Source: Nostocoides sp. (GTDB lineage: Bacteria; Actinomycetota; Actinomycetes; Actinomycetales; Dermatophilaceae). From it: a DNA stretch of 64,000 nucleotides. Position numbers and translations under genes: made by a program. Positions 17,582 through 25,935 of this stretch are shown piece by piece. Each line of letters begins with the position of its first letter. Positions within the stretch are counted from its first letter, which is position 1. The notes under the pieces were generated by a model. That model was not told the DNA's origin. It saw only the letters and a program-made list of their open reading frames with translations, and ran no database searches. The stretch lies in NCBI GenBank assembly GCA_016702415.1, contig JADJEA010000012.1, positions 62,001 through 126,000 of the forward strand. Direction: 5' to 3'.

Positions 17582-18142
17582 TCAGTTCTCCTTGAAGGGG
17601 AAGCCGAGCGCCTTGAGCAGCGCGCGACCCTCGTCGTCATTGGTGGCGGTGGTCACAACCGTGATGTCCATGCCACGCACGCGGTCGATGCGGTCCTGGT
17701 CGATCTCGTGGAACATCGACTGCTCGTTGAGGCCGAAGGTGTAGTTGCCCCGCCCGTCGAACTGCTTTGGGGACAGGCCGCGGAAGTCGCGGATGCGCGG
17801 GAGCGCAACCGAGACGAGGCGGTCGAGGAACTCCCACATGCGGTCGCCACGCAGCGTCACGTGGGCGCCGATCGGCATCCCCTCGCGGAGCTTGAACTGG
17901 GCGATCGACTTGCGGGCCTTGGTCACCTGCGGCTTCTGGCCGGTGATGGCGGCCAGGTCGCGGATCGCGCCCTCGATGAGCTTGGAGTCCTTGGCGGCAT
18001 CGCCGACGCCCATGTTGACGACGACCTTGACGACGCCGGGAACCTGCATGGCGTTGCCATAGGAGAACTGCGTCGACAGCGCGGGGCGGATCTCCGCGGC
18101 ATACCGCGCCTTCAGGCGGGGCTTGGTGGCGGTGTCACTCAT
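17582..18142 (-). CDS. rplE: 50S ribosomal protein L5
   Basis: L5 binds 5S rRNA in the central protuberance. The 186-residue protein has VVKVVVNMGVGDAAKDSK and the C-terminal GMDITVVTTATNDDEGRALL. Its start overlaps the rplX stop by one base. A CGGCATAC octamer lies near its 5' end (18096). Confidence 0.97.
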   Translation of the reverse strand: MSDTATKPRLKARYAAEIRPALSTQFSYGNAMQVPGVVKVVVNMGVGDAAKDSKLIEGAIRDLAAITGQKPQVTKARKSIAQFKLREGMPIGAHVTLRGDRMWEFLDRLVSVALPRIRDFRGLSPKQFDGRGNYTFGLNEQSMFHEIDQDRIDRVRGMDITVVTTATNDDEGRALLKALGFPFKEN

Positions 18143-18477
18143 CAGATGTCCTTACCGGTGCGTGCGCCGACGCGCACGCGACTGCTCTTGGTGCGGCCGT
18201 CGCGCTCGACCTGCTCGACGCGGGTCTTGACCCGGGTCGGCAACTTGTCGCTGGGGTCGAGGACCGCGACATTGCTGACATGGATCGGGGCCTCCTGCAC
18301 GACCAGGCCACCGGTGCCACGCGGGCCCGGCTTGACGTGCCGGGTGATCCGGTTGACGCCTTCAACCGTGACCCGCTGGGTCTCGGTGTCGACGGCGATA
18401 ACCTTGCCCTGCTTGGACTTGTCCTTGCCGGTGAGCACCTGGACGGTGTCACCCTTCTTGATCTTCATCTTGGCCAT
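18142..18477 (-). CDS. rplX: 50S ribosomal protein L24
   Basis: L24 is an assembly-initiating large-subunit protein with a KOW motif. The 111 residues begin MAKMKIKKGDTVQVLTGKDK, with KQGKVIAVD as the KOW core. It starts 3 bases after rplN and overlaps rplE by one base. Confidence 0.97.
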   Translation of the reverse strand: MAKMKIKKGDTVQVLTGKDKSKQGKVIAVDTETQRVTVEGVNRITRHVKPGPRGTGGLVVQEAPIHVSNVAVLDPSDKLPTRVKTRVEQVERDGRTKSSRVRVGARTGKDI

Positions 18478-18480
18478 GGC

Positions 18481-18849
18481 CTAGAGCACCTCCGGTGCCA
18501 GCGAGATGATCTTCATGAACTTCTTCTCGCGCAGCTCGCGGCCGACTGGGCCGAAGATGCGGGTTCCACGCGGATCGCCGTCGTTCTTGAGGATGACGGC
18601 GGCGTTTTCGTCGAAGCGGATGTAGCTGCCGTCGGCGCGACGGCGCTCCTTGGTCGTCCGCACGATGACCGCCTTGACGACATCGCCCTTCTTGACGTTG
18701 CCGCCGGGGATGGCGTCCTTGACCGCGGCGACGATGATGTCGCCGATGCCGGCATACCGGCGCCCCGAGCCACCGAGGACCCGGATGCACAGGATCTCCT
18801 TGGCACCGGTGTTGTCGGCGACCTTGAGACGCGACTCCTGCTGAATCAC
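18481..18849 (-). CDS. rplN: 50S ribosomal protein L14
   Basis: L14 forms inter-subunit bridges and binds the silencing factor RsfS. The 122-residue protein begins MIQQESRLKVADNTGAKEIL and contains GGSGRRYAGIGDIIVAAVKD. An 85-base gap separates it from rpsQ. Confidence 0.97.
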   Translation of the reverse strand: MIQQESRLKVADNTGAKEILCIRVLGGSGRRYAGIGDIIVAAVKDAIPGGNVKKGDVVKAVIVRTTKERRRADGSYIRFDENAAVILKNDGDPRGTRIFGPVGRELREKKFMKIISLAPEVL

Positions 18850-18934
18850 TTCAGACCTCCGGTCTGGTAACGGCGTCGACCGGCTGCGCCGGACTGCCCA
18901 TCAACGACGTAATGAGTTGTCGCTTCGCTCGTCA

Positions 18935-19249
18935 TCACTTCGCACGCTCCAGGATCTCCACGACGCGCCAGCGCTTGGCAGCGCTCAGCGGCCGGGTCTC
19001 CATGATCAGGACGCGGTCACCCACGCCCGCGCTGTTCTGCTCGTCGTGCGCCTTGACCTTGTGGCTCTTGCGCATGACCTTGCCGTAGAGGGCGTGCTTG
19101 ACCCGGTCCTCGACGAGGACGACGACGGTCTTGTCCATCTTGTCGCTGACCACATAGCCCTGCCGGGTCTTGCGGTAGTTGCGCTCCACGCTGTTGGTCT
19201 TCTCTTCCACGCTTGCCTCGGACACGGTGTTGTCGCTCATGTCGGTCAT
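18935..19249 (-). CDS. rpsQ: 30S ribosomal protein S17
   Basis: S17 is an OB-fold primary rRNA binder of the 30S body. The 104-residue protein has a roughly 20-residue acidic N-terminal extension before RKTRQGYVVSDKMDKTVVV and ends RWRVVEILERAK. It overlaps rpmC by 4 bases (ATGA). Confidence 0.96.
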   Translation of the reverse strand: MTDMSDNTVSEASVEEKTNSVERNYRKTRQGYVVSDKMDKTVVVLVEDRVKHALYGKVMRKSHKVKAHDEQNSAGVGDRVLIMETRPLSAAKRWRVVEILERAK

Positions 19250-19476
19250 GCCCCCGTCCCACCGATGCCGAGCTCGCGCTCACGCATCTCGGTGTAGATC
19301 CGGGCGATGTCCTTGCGGACGGCGCGTAACCGGCCGTGGCTCTCCAGCTGGCCGGTCGCCGACTGGAAGCGGAGGTTGAACAGCTCCGCCTTGGCCTTGC
19401 GCAACTCCTCGACGAGACGGTCCTCGTCGAAGCCACGCAGTTCAGCGGATGTCAGGTCCTTGGAACCGATGGCCAT
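19246..19476 (-). CDS. rpmC: 50S ribosomal protein L29
   Basis: A small helical protein at the peptide exit tunnel that contacts signal recognition particle and trigger factor. The 76 residues include LVEELRKAKAELFNLRFQSA, the family core, then RKDIARIYTEMRERE. It overlaps rplP by one base and rpsQ by four. Confidence 0.97.
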   Translation of the reverse strand: MAIGSKDLTSAELRGFDEDRLVEELRKAKAELFNLRFQSATGQLESHGRLRAVRKDIARIYTEMRERELGIGGTGA

Positions 19477-19895
19477 CAGATGTCACCACCCTCACGGCGA
19501 ACGAAACGGGTCTTCATCGGGAGCTTGTGCATCGCCAGGCGCATGGCCTCGCGAGCGACCTCCTCCGGGACACCGGACAGCTCGAAAAGGATCCGTCCGG
19601 GCTTGATGTTGGCGATCCACCACTCCGGCGAGCCCTTGCCGGACCCCATCCGGGTCTCAGCGGGCTTCTTGGTCAGCGGACGGTCGGGGTAGACGTTGAT
19701 CCACACCTTTCCACCACGCTTGATGTAGCGGGTCATCGCGATACGCGCCGACTCGATCTGCCGGTTGGTCAGATAGGTGGGCTCGAGTGCCTGGATGCCG
19801 TAGTCACCGAAGGCGAGGACGTTGCCGCCCTTCGACATCCCGGAACGACCCGGGTGGTGCTGCTTGCGGTGCTTGACGCGACGCGGGATCAGCAT
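19476..19895 (-). CDS. rplP: 50S ribosomal protein L16
   Basis: L16 organises the A-site region of the large subunit. The 139-residue protein starts MLIPRRVKHRKQHHPGRSGM at the ATG 19895 and has the conserved ARIAMTRYIKRGGKVWINV and PDRPLTKKPAETRMGSGKG. It starts a few bases after the rpsC stop. Confidence 0.97.
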   Translation of the reverse strand: MLIPRRVKHRKQHHPGRSGMSKGGNVLAFGDYGIQALEPTYLTNRQIESARIAMTRYIKRGGKVWINVYPDRPLTKKPAETRMGSGKGSPEWWIANIKPGRILFELSGVPEEVAREAMRLAMHKLPMKTRFVRREGGDI

Positions 19896-19902
19896 CGTGT
19901 CC

Positions 19903-20700
19903 TCACGCTCCCTCGGAGACGGCCTCGGCGGCGGGTGCGCTCGCCTCGGTGGTGTCGGCGGCGACAGCGTCACGACGGGCGCGCGCGGGGCGCTCGTCCC
20001 GGTCGCGACGAGGACCGCGGGACTGACGCGGCGCGTTGACCTGCTGCGCAGCGAACTCCTTCTCGGTCATGTCGCCCTTGTAGATCCACACCTTCACGCC
20101 GATCCGGCCGAAGGTGGTCTTGGCCTCGAAGAAGCCGTAGTCGATGTTGGCGCGCAGCGTATGCAGCGGAACCCGACCCTCGCGGTAGAACTCCGACCGC
20201 GACATCTCGGCGCCGCCGAGACGGCCGGAGCACTGGATCCGGATGCCCTTGGCACCCGCGCGCTGGGCCGACTGGATGCCCTTGCGCATGGCGCGACGGA
20301 AGGTCACGCGGGCGCTGAGCTGCTCGGCGATGCCCTGAGCGACGAGCTGGGCGTCGATCTCGGGGTTCTTGACCTCGAGGATGTTGAGCTGGACCTGCTT
20401 GCCGGTGAGCTTCTCGAGCTCGCCGCGGATGCGGTCGGCCTCGGCGCCACGGCGGCCGATGACGATGCCCGGGCGCGCGGTGTGGATGTCGACGCGGACC
20501 CGGTCACGGGTGCGCTCGATCTCCACGCGGGAGATGCCGGCGCGCTCCATACCCTTGGCCATGAGGCGCCGGATCGCGACGTCCTCCTTGACGTAGTCGC
20601 GGTAACGCTGACCCTCCTTGGTGGAGTCGGCGAACCAGCGGCTCTTGTGGTCGGTCGTGATGCCCAGGCGGAAGCCGTGCGGGTTGACCTTCTGACCCAT
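19903..20700 (-). CDS. rpsC: 30S ribosomal protein S3
   Basis: S3 lines the mRNA entry tunnel and has helicase-like function with S4 and S5. The 265-residue protein begins MGQKVNPHGFRLGITTDHKS, with a KH domain (RPGIVIGRRGAEADRIRGEL, carrying the GxxG loop) and the C-terminal domain GRLGGAEMSRSEFYREGRVP. A charged C-terminal tail follows. The ATG at 20700 overlaps the rplV stop. Confidence 0.97.
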   Translation of the reverse strand: MGQKVNPHGFRLGITTDHKSRWFADSTKEGQRYRDYVKEDVAIRRLMAKGMERAGISRVEIERTRDRVRVDIHTARPGIVIGRRGAEADRIRGELEKLTGKQVQLNILEVKNPEIDAQLVAQGIAEQLSARVTFRRAMRKGIQSAQRAGAKGIRIQCSGRLGGAEMSRSEFYREGRVPLHTLRANIDYGFFEAKTTFGRIGVKVWIYKGDMTEKEFAAQQVNAPRQSRGPRRDRDERPARARRDAVAADTTEASAPAAEAVSEGA

Positions 20701-21089
20701 TAGCGGGTTCCTGCCTTTCCGGTGACCTTCGGCGCGACGTGCACAGTGATGTGGCTCGTGCGCTTGTTGATGCGGCCTGCACGACCCTGGGCCCGCGGAC
20801 GGAACCGCTTCATGGTGGGACCTTCGTCGACGTATGCCGCGGTGACCACCAGTGCGCGCTCGTCGAACGACTCGGAGGCCTTGTCGGCCTTGACGCGGGC
20901 GTTGGCGATGGCGCTCTGGAGCACCTTGAGCACCGGCTCGCTCGCGCCCTGCGGCGCGAAGCGGAGGACGGCGACGGCGTCGGCCGCCTGCCGACCGCGG
21001 ATGAGGTCGACGATCCGACGGGCCTTCTGCGGGGTGACCCGGACGTGCCGGGCGACCGCCATTGCTTCCATCTGACTCTCCGTGCTCAT
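20700..21089 (-). CDS. rplV: 50S ribosomal protein L22
   Basis: L22 forms the constriction of the exit tunnel and is a macrolide-resistance locus. The 129-residue protein carries VRVTPQKARRIVDLIRGRQ and the C-terminal loop MKRFRPRAQGRAGRINKRTS. It overlaps rpsS by 4 bases. A GTATGCCG octamer at 20832 encodes part of TAAYVD. Confidence 0.97.
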   Translation of the reverse strand: MSTESQMEAMAVARHVRVTPQKARRIVDLIRGRQAADAVAVLRFAPQGASEPVLKVLQSAIANARVKADKASESFDERALVVTAAYVDEGPTMKRFRPRAQGRAGRINKRTSHITVHVAPKVTGKAGTR

Positions 21090-21367
21090 CGACGACGGCC
21101 CTTCTTGTCGTCCTTGATGTGACCCTTGAAGGTCCGGGTCGGCGCGAACTCACCGAGCTTGTGGCCGACCATGGACTCGGTCACGAAGACCGGGACATGC
21201 TTGCGGCCGTCGTGCACGGCGAAGGTGTGTCCGAGGAAGTCGGGGGCGATAACCGACCGACGCGACCAGGTCTTGATGACCTGCTTGGAGCCCGAGGAGT
21301 TCTGAGCGTCCACCTTCTTCTGCAGGTGGCCGTCGATGAAGGGGCCCTTCTTCAAACTGCGTGGCAT
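21086..21367 (-). CDS. rpsS: 30S ribosomal protein S19
   Basis: S19 sits in the small-subunit head with S13. The 93 residues begin MPRSLKKGPFIDGHLQKKVD and contain TWSRRSVIAPDFLGHTFAVH and the GHKLGEFAPTRTFKGH motif. It lies 15 bases after rplB and overlaps rplV. Confidence 0.97.
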   Translation of the reverse strand: MPRSLKKGPFIDGHLQKKVDAQNSSGSKQVIKTWSRRSVIAPDFLGHTFAVHDGRKHVPVFVTESMVGHKLGEFAPTRTFKGHIKDDKKGRRR

Positions 21368-21382
21368 CTCGAAAGGCTCCTA

Positions 21383-22219
21383 TCAGCGCTTCTTGCCGGA
21401 ACGACGGCGGCGGACGATCATCGAGTCGCTCGCCTTGCCTGGACGACGGGTGCGGCCCTCCGGCTGGCCCCAAGGGCTGACCGGGTTGCGACCACCGGAG
21501 GTCTTGCCTTCGCCACCACCGTGCGGGTGGTCGACGGGGTTCATGGCGACACCACGGACGGTCGGGCGCTTGCCCTTCCACCGCATCCGGCCGGCCTTGC
21601 CCCAGTTGATATTGGACTGCTCGGCGTTGCCGACCTCACCGATGGTGGCGCGGCAGCGGAGGTCGACATTGCGGATCTCGCCGGACGGCATACGCAACTG
21701 GGCGAACGGACCGTCCTTGGCGACCAACTGGACGCGCACACCCGCGGACCGGGCGATCTTGGCACCGCCGCCGGGCTTGAGCTCGACCGCGTGGACGACC
21801 GTACCGGTGGGGATATTGCGCAGCGGGAGGCTGTTGCCCGGCTTGATGTCGGCGGACGGGCCGTTCTCGATGGTGTCGCCCTGGCGGAGGCGGTTGGGCG
21901 CGAGGATGTAGCGCTTCTCGCCATCGGCGTAGTGCAACAAGGCGATCCGCGCGGTGCGGTTCGGGTCGTACTCGATGTGCGCGACCTTCGCCGGCACCCC
22001 GTCCTTGTCATGACGACGGAAGTCGATGACGCGATAGGCGCGCTTGTGACCGCCACCGATGTGTCGGGTCGTGATGCGGCCGCTGGAGTTGCGGCCACCC
22101 GACTTCGCCAAGGGCTTGACGAGCGACTTCTCCGGCGTGGAGCGCGTCACCTCGACGAAGTCGGCGACGCTGCTGCCGCGACGGCCAGGCGTCGTCGGCT
22201 TGAACTTGCGGATTCCCAT
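21383..22219 (-). CDS. rplB: 50S ribosomal protein L2
   Basis: L2 is required for subunit association and peptidyl transfer. The 278-residue protein carries GRITTRHIGGGHKRAYRVID and the hallmark VAMNPVDHPHGGGEGKT, whose His is implicated in catalysis. It lies 17 bases after rplW in the S10 operon. Confidence 0.98.
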   Translation of the reverse strand: MGIRKFKPTTPGRRGSSVADFVEVTRSTPEKSLVKPLAKSGGRNSSGRITTRHIGGGHKRAYRVIDFRRHDKDGVPAKVAHIEYDPNRTARIALLHYADGEKRYILAPNRLRQGDTIENGPSADIKPGNSLPLRNIPTGTVVHAVELKPGGGAKIARSAGVRVQLVAKDGPFAQLRMPSGEIRNVDLRCRATIGEVGNAEQSNINWGKAGRMRWKGKRPTVRGVAMNPVDHPHGGGEGKTSGGRNPVSPWGQPEGRTRRPGKASDSMIVRRRRSGKKR

Positions 22220-22236
22220 GGTCTACCTCAGCTTCC

Positions 22237-22536
22237 TCAGGCGCCCGCACCGAAGATGTCGATCGAGCCCTCGCGGAGGGTGACGATCGCGCGCTTGGTG
22301 TCCTTGCGCTTGCCCATGCCGAAGCGGGTCCGGCGGGCCTTGCCCTGGCGGTTCATCGTGTGGACGGAGTCGACCTTGACGTCGAAGATCCGCTCGACGG
22401 CGATCTTGATCTCCGTCTTGTTGGCCCGGGGGTCGACGACGAAGGTGTACTTCCCCTCTTCCAGGAGGGAGTAGGACTTCTCCGAGACGACCGGCGCGAT
22501 CAGGATGTCGCGGGGGTCCTTCTGCAGGGTGCTCAC
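22237..22536 (-). CDS. rplW: 50S ribosomal protein L23
   Basis: L23 is the docking site for trigger factor and SRP at the tunnel exit. I chose the GTG at 22536 (VSTLQKDPRDILIAPVVSE) because AAGGAGGAG lies just upstream; longer frames start inside rplD. It has 99 residues. Its start overlaps the rplD stop (GTGA). Confidence 0.96.
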   Translation of the reverse strand: MSTLQKDPRDILIAPVVSEKSYSLLEEGKYTFVVDPRANKTEIKIAVERIFDVKVDSVHTMNRQGKARRTRFGMGKRKDTKRAIVTLREGSIDIFGAGA

Positions 22537-23141
22537 TTGGACTCCTCCTTGGCGGCGACGAGGACGTCGAACGCGGCCTTGGTGAAGACGACATCGTCGG
22601 CGCACAGCACGTCATAGGTGTTGAGCTGGTCGACGGCGAGGACGTGGACGTTGGGGATATTGCGCACCGACTTCAGCGACACGATGTCGCTGCGGTGGAG
22701 CACGACCAGGAGGTTCTTGCGCTCGGTCAGGCCGGCGAGCAGGGCGGTGGCGTCCTTGGTCGACGGGGCCTCACCGGTGACGAGGGACTCCACGATGTGG
22801 ATGCGGCCGTGACGGGCCCGGTCCGACAGGGCGCCGCGCAGGGCGGCGGCCTTCATCTTCTTGGGGGTCCGCTGGGTGTAGTCGCGCGGCTGGGGCCCGT
22901 GGACCGTGCCACCGCCGGCGAACTGCGGCGCCCGGGTCGAGCCCTGGCGGGCGCGGCCGGTGCCCTTCTGGCGATACGGCTTGCGACCACCACCGGAGAC
23001 CATGCCCCGGGTCTTGGTCGCGTGGGTGCCCTGGCGGGCGGCGGCAAGCTGGCCGACGACGACCTGATGGATCAGCGGGACATTGGTCTGCACGTCGAAG
23101 ATGTCGGCGGGCAGGGCGACGTCGAGGACCTTGGCGGTCAT
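22533..23141 (-). CDS. rplD: 50S ribosomal protein L4
   Basis: L4 lines the exit tunnel and in model bacteria represses the S10 operon. The 202-residue protein begins MTAKVLDVALPADIFDV and has the tunnel loop region GRKPYRQKGTGRARQGSTRA. The ATG at 23141 follows the rplC stop by one base. Confidence 0.97.
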   Translation of the reverse strand: MTAKVLDVALPADIFDVQTNVPLIHQVVVGQLAAARQGTHATKTRGMVSGGGRKPYRQKGTGRARQGSTRAPQFAGGGTVHGPQPRDYTQRTPKKMKAAALRGALSDRARHGRIHIVESLVTGEAPSTKDATALLAGLTERKNLLVVLHRSDIVSLKSVRNIPNVHVLAVDQLNTYDVLCADDVVFTKAAFDVLVAAKEESK

Positions 23142-23142
23142 G

Positions 23143-23799
23143 TCAGGCTCCCTTCGCGGCGCTGCGGACGAGGACGAGACCGCCGCGGGGGCCGGGGACC
23201 GCGCCCTTGATGAGGAGCAGCCCGCGGTCGGCGTCCACCGCGTGGATCGTGAGGTTCTGGGTGGTCTGGCGGACGCCACCCATCCGGCCGGCCATGCGCA
23301 TGCCCTTGAACACCCGGCCGGGAGTCGAGCAGCCGCCGATCGAGCCGGGCTTGCGGTGGTTGCGGTGCGCACCGTGGGAGGCGCTGACGCCCTTGAAGCC
23401 GTGCCGCTTCATGACGCCCGAGAAGCCCTTGCCCTTGGTGGTGCCGGAGACGTCGACCTTCTGGCCCGCCTCGAAGGTGTCGAGGGCGACCTCCTGGCCG
23501 ACGGTGTAGTCGGCGGCGTCGGCGGTGCGCAGTTCGACGAGGTGACGGCGGGGGGTCACACCGGCCTTCTCGAAGTGCCCCGACATCGGCTGGTTGACCT
23601 TGCGCGGGTCGATGGCGCCGAACGCGAGCTGGACCGCGGCATACCCGTCGGTCTCGAGGTTGCGGACCTGGGTGACGACGTTCTGGCCGGCCCGCACGAC
23701 GGTGACGGGAACGAGGCGGCTGTCGGCGTCCCAGACCTGGGTCATGCCGAGCTTCTCGCCCAGCACGCCCTTGACGGCGCGCGCAGTTGCGTGAGTCAT
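23143..23799 (-). CDS. rplC: 50S ribosomal protein L3
   Basis: L3 reaches the peptidyl transferase centre. The 218-residue protein begins MTHATARAVKGVLGEKLGMT and contains FSGVMKRHGFKGVSASHGAH and GSIGGCSTPGRVFKGMRMAG. It lies 13 bases after rpsJ. Confidence 0.97.
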   Translation of the reverse strand: MTHATARAVKGVLGEKLGMTQVWDADSRLVPVTVVRAGQNVVTQVRNLETDGYAAVQLAFGAIDPRKVNQPMSGHFEKAGVTPRRHLVELRTADAADYTVGQEVALDTFEAGQKVDVSGTTKGKGFSGVMKRHGFKGVSASHGAHRNHRKPGSIGGCSTPGRVFKGMRMAGRMGGVRQTTQNLTIHAVDADRGLLLIKGAVPGPRGGLVLVRSAAKGA

Positions 23800-23812
23800 G
23801 TCAGGGTCCTAC

Positions 23813-24121
23813 TCAGAGCTTGATCTCGATATTGACGTCCGCCGGCAGGTCGAGACGCATCAACGAGTCGACGGCCTTCGGCGTCGGGTCGATGATGTCG
23901 ATGAGGCGCTTGTGCGTGCGCATCTCGAAGTGCTCGCGGGAGTCTTTGTATTTATGAGGGCTGCGGATGACCACGAAGACGTTCTTCTCCGTGGGCAGCG
24001 GCACCGGGCCGACGACGGTCGCGCCCGCGCGGGTCACCGTGTCGACGATTTTGCGCGCCGATGAGTCGATGACCTCGTGGTCATACGACTTCAGCCGGAT
24101 GCGGATCTTCTGTCCCGCCAT
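23813..24121 (-). CDS. rpsJ: 30S ribosomal protein S10
   Basis: S10 is a small-subunit head protein that also binds NusB in antitermination. The 102 residues begin MAGQKIRIRLKSYDHEVIDS and end LDLPADVNIEIKL. It is the first gene of the S10 operon; the operon promoter should lie in 24122..24480. The accessory island is inserted immediately upstream. Confidence 0.97.
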   Translation of the reverse strand: MAGQKIRIRLKSYDHEVIDSSARKIVDTVTRAGATVVGPVPLPTEKNVFVVIRSPHKYKDSREHFEMRTHKRLIDIIDPTPKAVDSLMRLDLPADVNIEIKL

Positions 24122-24480
24122 CTTCTGGTCGTCTCTCTCTCGCCGTGCAACTAACAAATCCGTGGTGGTCCGCCTCGGACACCGACCCACGCGGTCGGGC
24201 GTGTCGCCCTTGCTCCGCAACCCGACGGCATACGGTTTCCCGTAACCGGTGGGTGGTCGGTCTCCGGCCGGAGCCGGGGCTCGCGCTTCTGCGGTGTGTC
24301 GCCCCGCCCCGAGATCGGGATGGTTCGATTCGTTGGCACCAGCAGTCGTCGCCTGCCCACCAGGGGCCGGCGACGTGCATCAAGCAACCGGTCTATCTTG
24401 CCATGACCACGTTTGTGCGGCCAAATCGGTGTTGCCGCCCCTCCTCCGCGCGGGTGAATCTGAGCCCGCCGCATCGGCCC
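24122..24480. other. S10-operon upstream region, left end of the accessory island
   Basis: No gene is seen. The minus strand should carry the rpsJ promoter, but I find only weak candidates (TTGGCC ... CAAGAT around 24400..24430). The block 24225..24370 resembles 28836..28975 on the far side of the island, sharing GGTGTSGCCCCGCCCC and a GGTTCGA..TCGTTG..CACC string. It contains one CGGCATAC (24230). Confidence 0.5.
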
Positions 24481-24484
24481 CCAC

Positions 24485-24725
24485 CTTGAGCACGTGGCGT
24501 CGGCCCTCCTTGAGCACGCGGGGTCGGTCCAACTTGAGCACGCGGGGTGGGCCCAACTTGAGCACGCGAAAGCACCTTGGGCACGCTGAATCGACGACCT
24601 GGGGCGGGCGAGGCCTCAACTTTGGCACGCCCAACAACCTGAGCACGCCATACCGACTTGAGCACGCCAGACACGACGTGCTCAAGTCGATGCGGCGTGC
24701 TCAGGTTGGGGACAGACTCCGCCGG
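24485..24725. repeat. Left cluster of TTGAGCACGC repeats
   Basis: About eight forward copies of (AC)TTGAGCACGC, some degenerate, and two inverted copies lie here. CTTGAGCACG and CGTGCTCAAG around 24657..24685 can form a hairpin. The part 24607..24725 is a direct repeat of 29456..29574 (about 83% identity over 119 ungapped positions by my hand alignment). It is a REP-like intergenic element. Confidence 0.75.
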
Positions 24726-24779
24726 CCTGAGCTTGTTCATCTGCCGTTGTCGGTCCGGGCGGCAGGGGGCGGACCTGCG

Positions 24780-25110
24780 GTGATGCAGTCCGTGGCGCTG
24801 GTACGGGCGTTCCTCAAGGCCGAGGGTCTTGACCGGCCTCGGCCTGGAGGCCGCCGCACGCACCTGGACACCCCAAGGCGGGATCATCTCACCGCCACTG
24901 GCCACATCGCCTTGTCCGTGTTGGACGAGGCGTCATTGCCCCGTGGGCTGACGGTGGTGACCAGTCGACACAGACTGCTCGCGCCAAACGCCGCTACCAC
25001 CGGTTGGGCAACTGGCGAATCGTGCGCGACGCGGACGACTTCGTCATCATGACCAACGGCAGCAGGGACGATGCCGCGGCCCTGAAAGAATCGGGTCTGG
25101 CAGCCGCTGG
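24780..25110 (+). pseudogene. ltrA: Remnant of a group II intron reverse transcriptase/maturase
   Basis: Pieces of the intron-encoded reverse transcriptase are readable in shifted frames. VMQSVALVRAFLKAEGL is followed by PQGGIISPPLA, then ALSVLDE, then LGNWRIVRDADDFVIMTNG with the polymerase motif (normally YADD, here DADD). One missing A in CTGGCCACATCGCC breaks the PQGG block. Both the N-terminus and the maturase/endonuclease C-terminus are absent. This is a decayed retroelement marking an old insertion site beside the S10 operon. Confidence 0.75.
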
Positions 25111-25305
25111 TGGTGAGTACTCCTCCGACCCAGACTTCGAGTCCCTTAAGTCAGATCGTTGTCGACAATCGTGCCCCTGCCGGTGGTCCGGGAGGGCTGA
25201 TCGCTGATGGGATGTCGTGCCCGCTGCTCTCGGTGGCGTGAGCACCTGTTCATTAGCTAGCTGACACCAGCGTGCGACCCCGGATCCCTCGGTATGCCCG
25301 TTGTG
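25111..25305. other. Gap between the intron remnant and the ABC operon
   Basis: No gene or clear signal is seen. The minus-strand operon ends here, so a terminator is expected; I see only a short CTAGCTAG palindrome near 25257. Confidence 0.3.
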
Positions 25306-25935
25306 CTATCGCATCGGGCCGAAGCCCGACCGTGGCCAAGCTACTGACACCACGCCGGCACCAGCCATCACGATCGCGCACACGAGTTGCAAGGGAGTTG
25401 CCTGTGACTGGAGAACCACGGCCCAGGGAGCTGGCCGATCCCCTTCCTCCGCCCCAAGGAAGATCGCAACGAGAGCCACGACGAAGGACGGCAGCCAGAT
25501 CAAGCTGATGCCGAATCGGGAGGCCACAACCTGTCCCGCGCCGATGCTCAACAAAGAATTTCGCAGAACACCCAACATGACGCCGTCATCGGCCACGAAG
25601 GCCCCAACGAGTCCCACCAAGACTCCCGCCGCCATGGCACACATAGCAATAGCGGCACGAGCAATAATGGAAAACCATGGCTCAGGCGCGGGCAGGTTAT
25701 AACGGCTGGCGGTGATCAACGCGGACCCAACTCCCCCAACCGTGGGGACCAGGAGCAATACCGACACGGGCTCGGCTAGTCGAATAGGCCCCACTGCGAC
25801 GAAGACAGACGAAGACCACGCCAACGAGGCTGCCAACGCCAGGACGAGGAGAAGCGCCCCCAGCGCGGACTCATGGCAGGCAAGCCAGGACCGGACCGGT
25901 ATGTCGAGGAGTGGCCGCAATCGGTTAGAGGTCAC
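25306..25935 (-). CDS. Membrane protein of the accessory ABC operon
   Basis: An unrecognised integral membrane protein of about 209 residues. Hydrophobic segments include ALGALLLVLALAASLAW, LAEPVSVLLLVPTVGG, AIAMCAMAAGVLVGLVGAFV and LIWLPSFVVALVAIFLG; six spans is a reasonable estimate. I start it at the GTG 25935, which overlaps the end of the upstream gene by 11 bases; a longer start would lie inside that gene. It is the last gene of the operon and probably a second membrane component of the ABC system. GC content is lower than in the surrounding genes. Confidence 0.65.
   Translation of the reverse strand: MTSNRLRPLLDIPVRSWLACHESALGALLLVLALAASLAWSSSVFVAVGPIRLAEPVSVLLLVPTVGGVGSALITASRYNLPAPEPWFSIIARAAIAMCAMAAGVLVGLVGAFVADDGVMLGVLRNSLLSIGAGQVVASRFGISLIWLPSFVVALVAIFLGAEEGDRPAPWAVVLQSQATPLQLVCAIVMAGAGVVSVAWPRSGFGPMR

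Noticed and set aside
24485..24725. CRISPR array
   Set aside because: The TTGAGCACGC units are short, unevenly spaced, occur in both orientations and have no uniform spacers or cas genes nearby.
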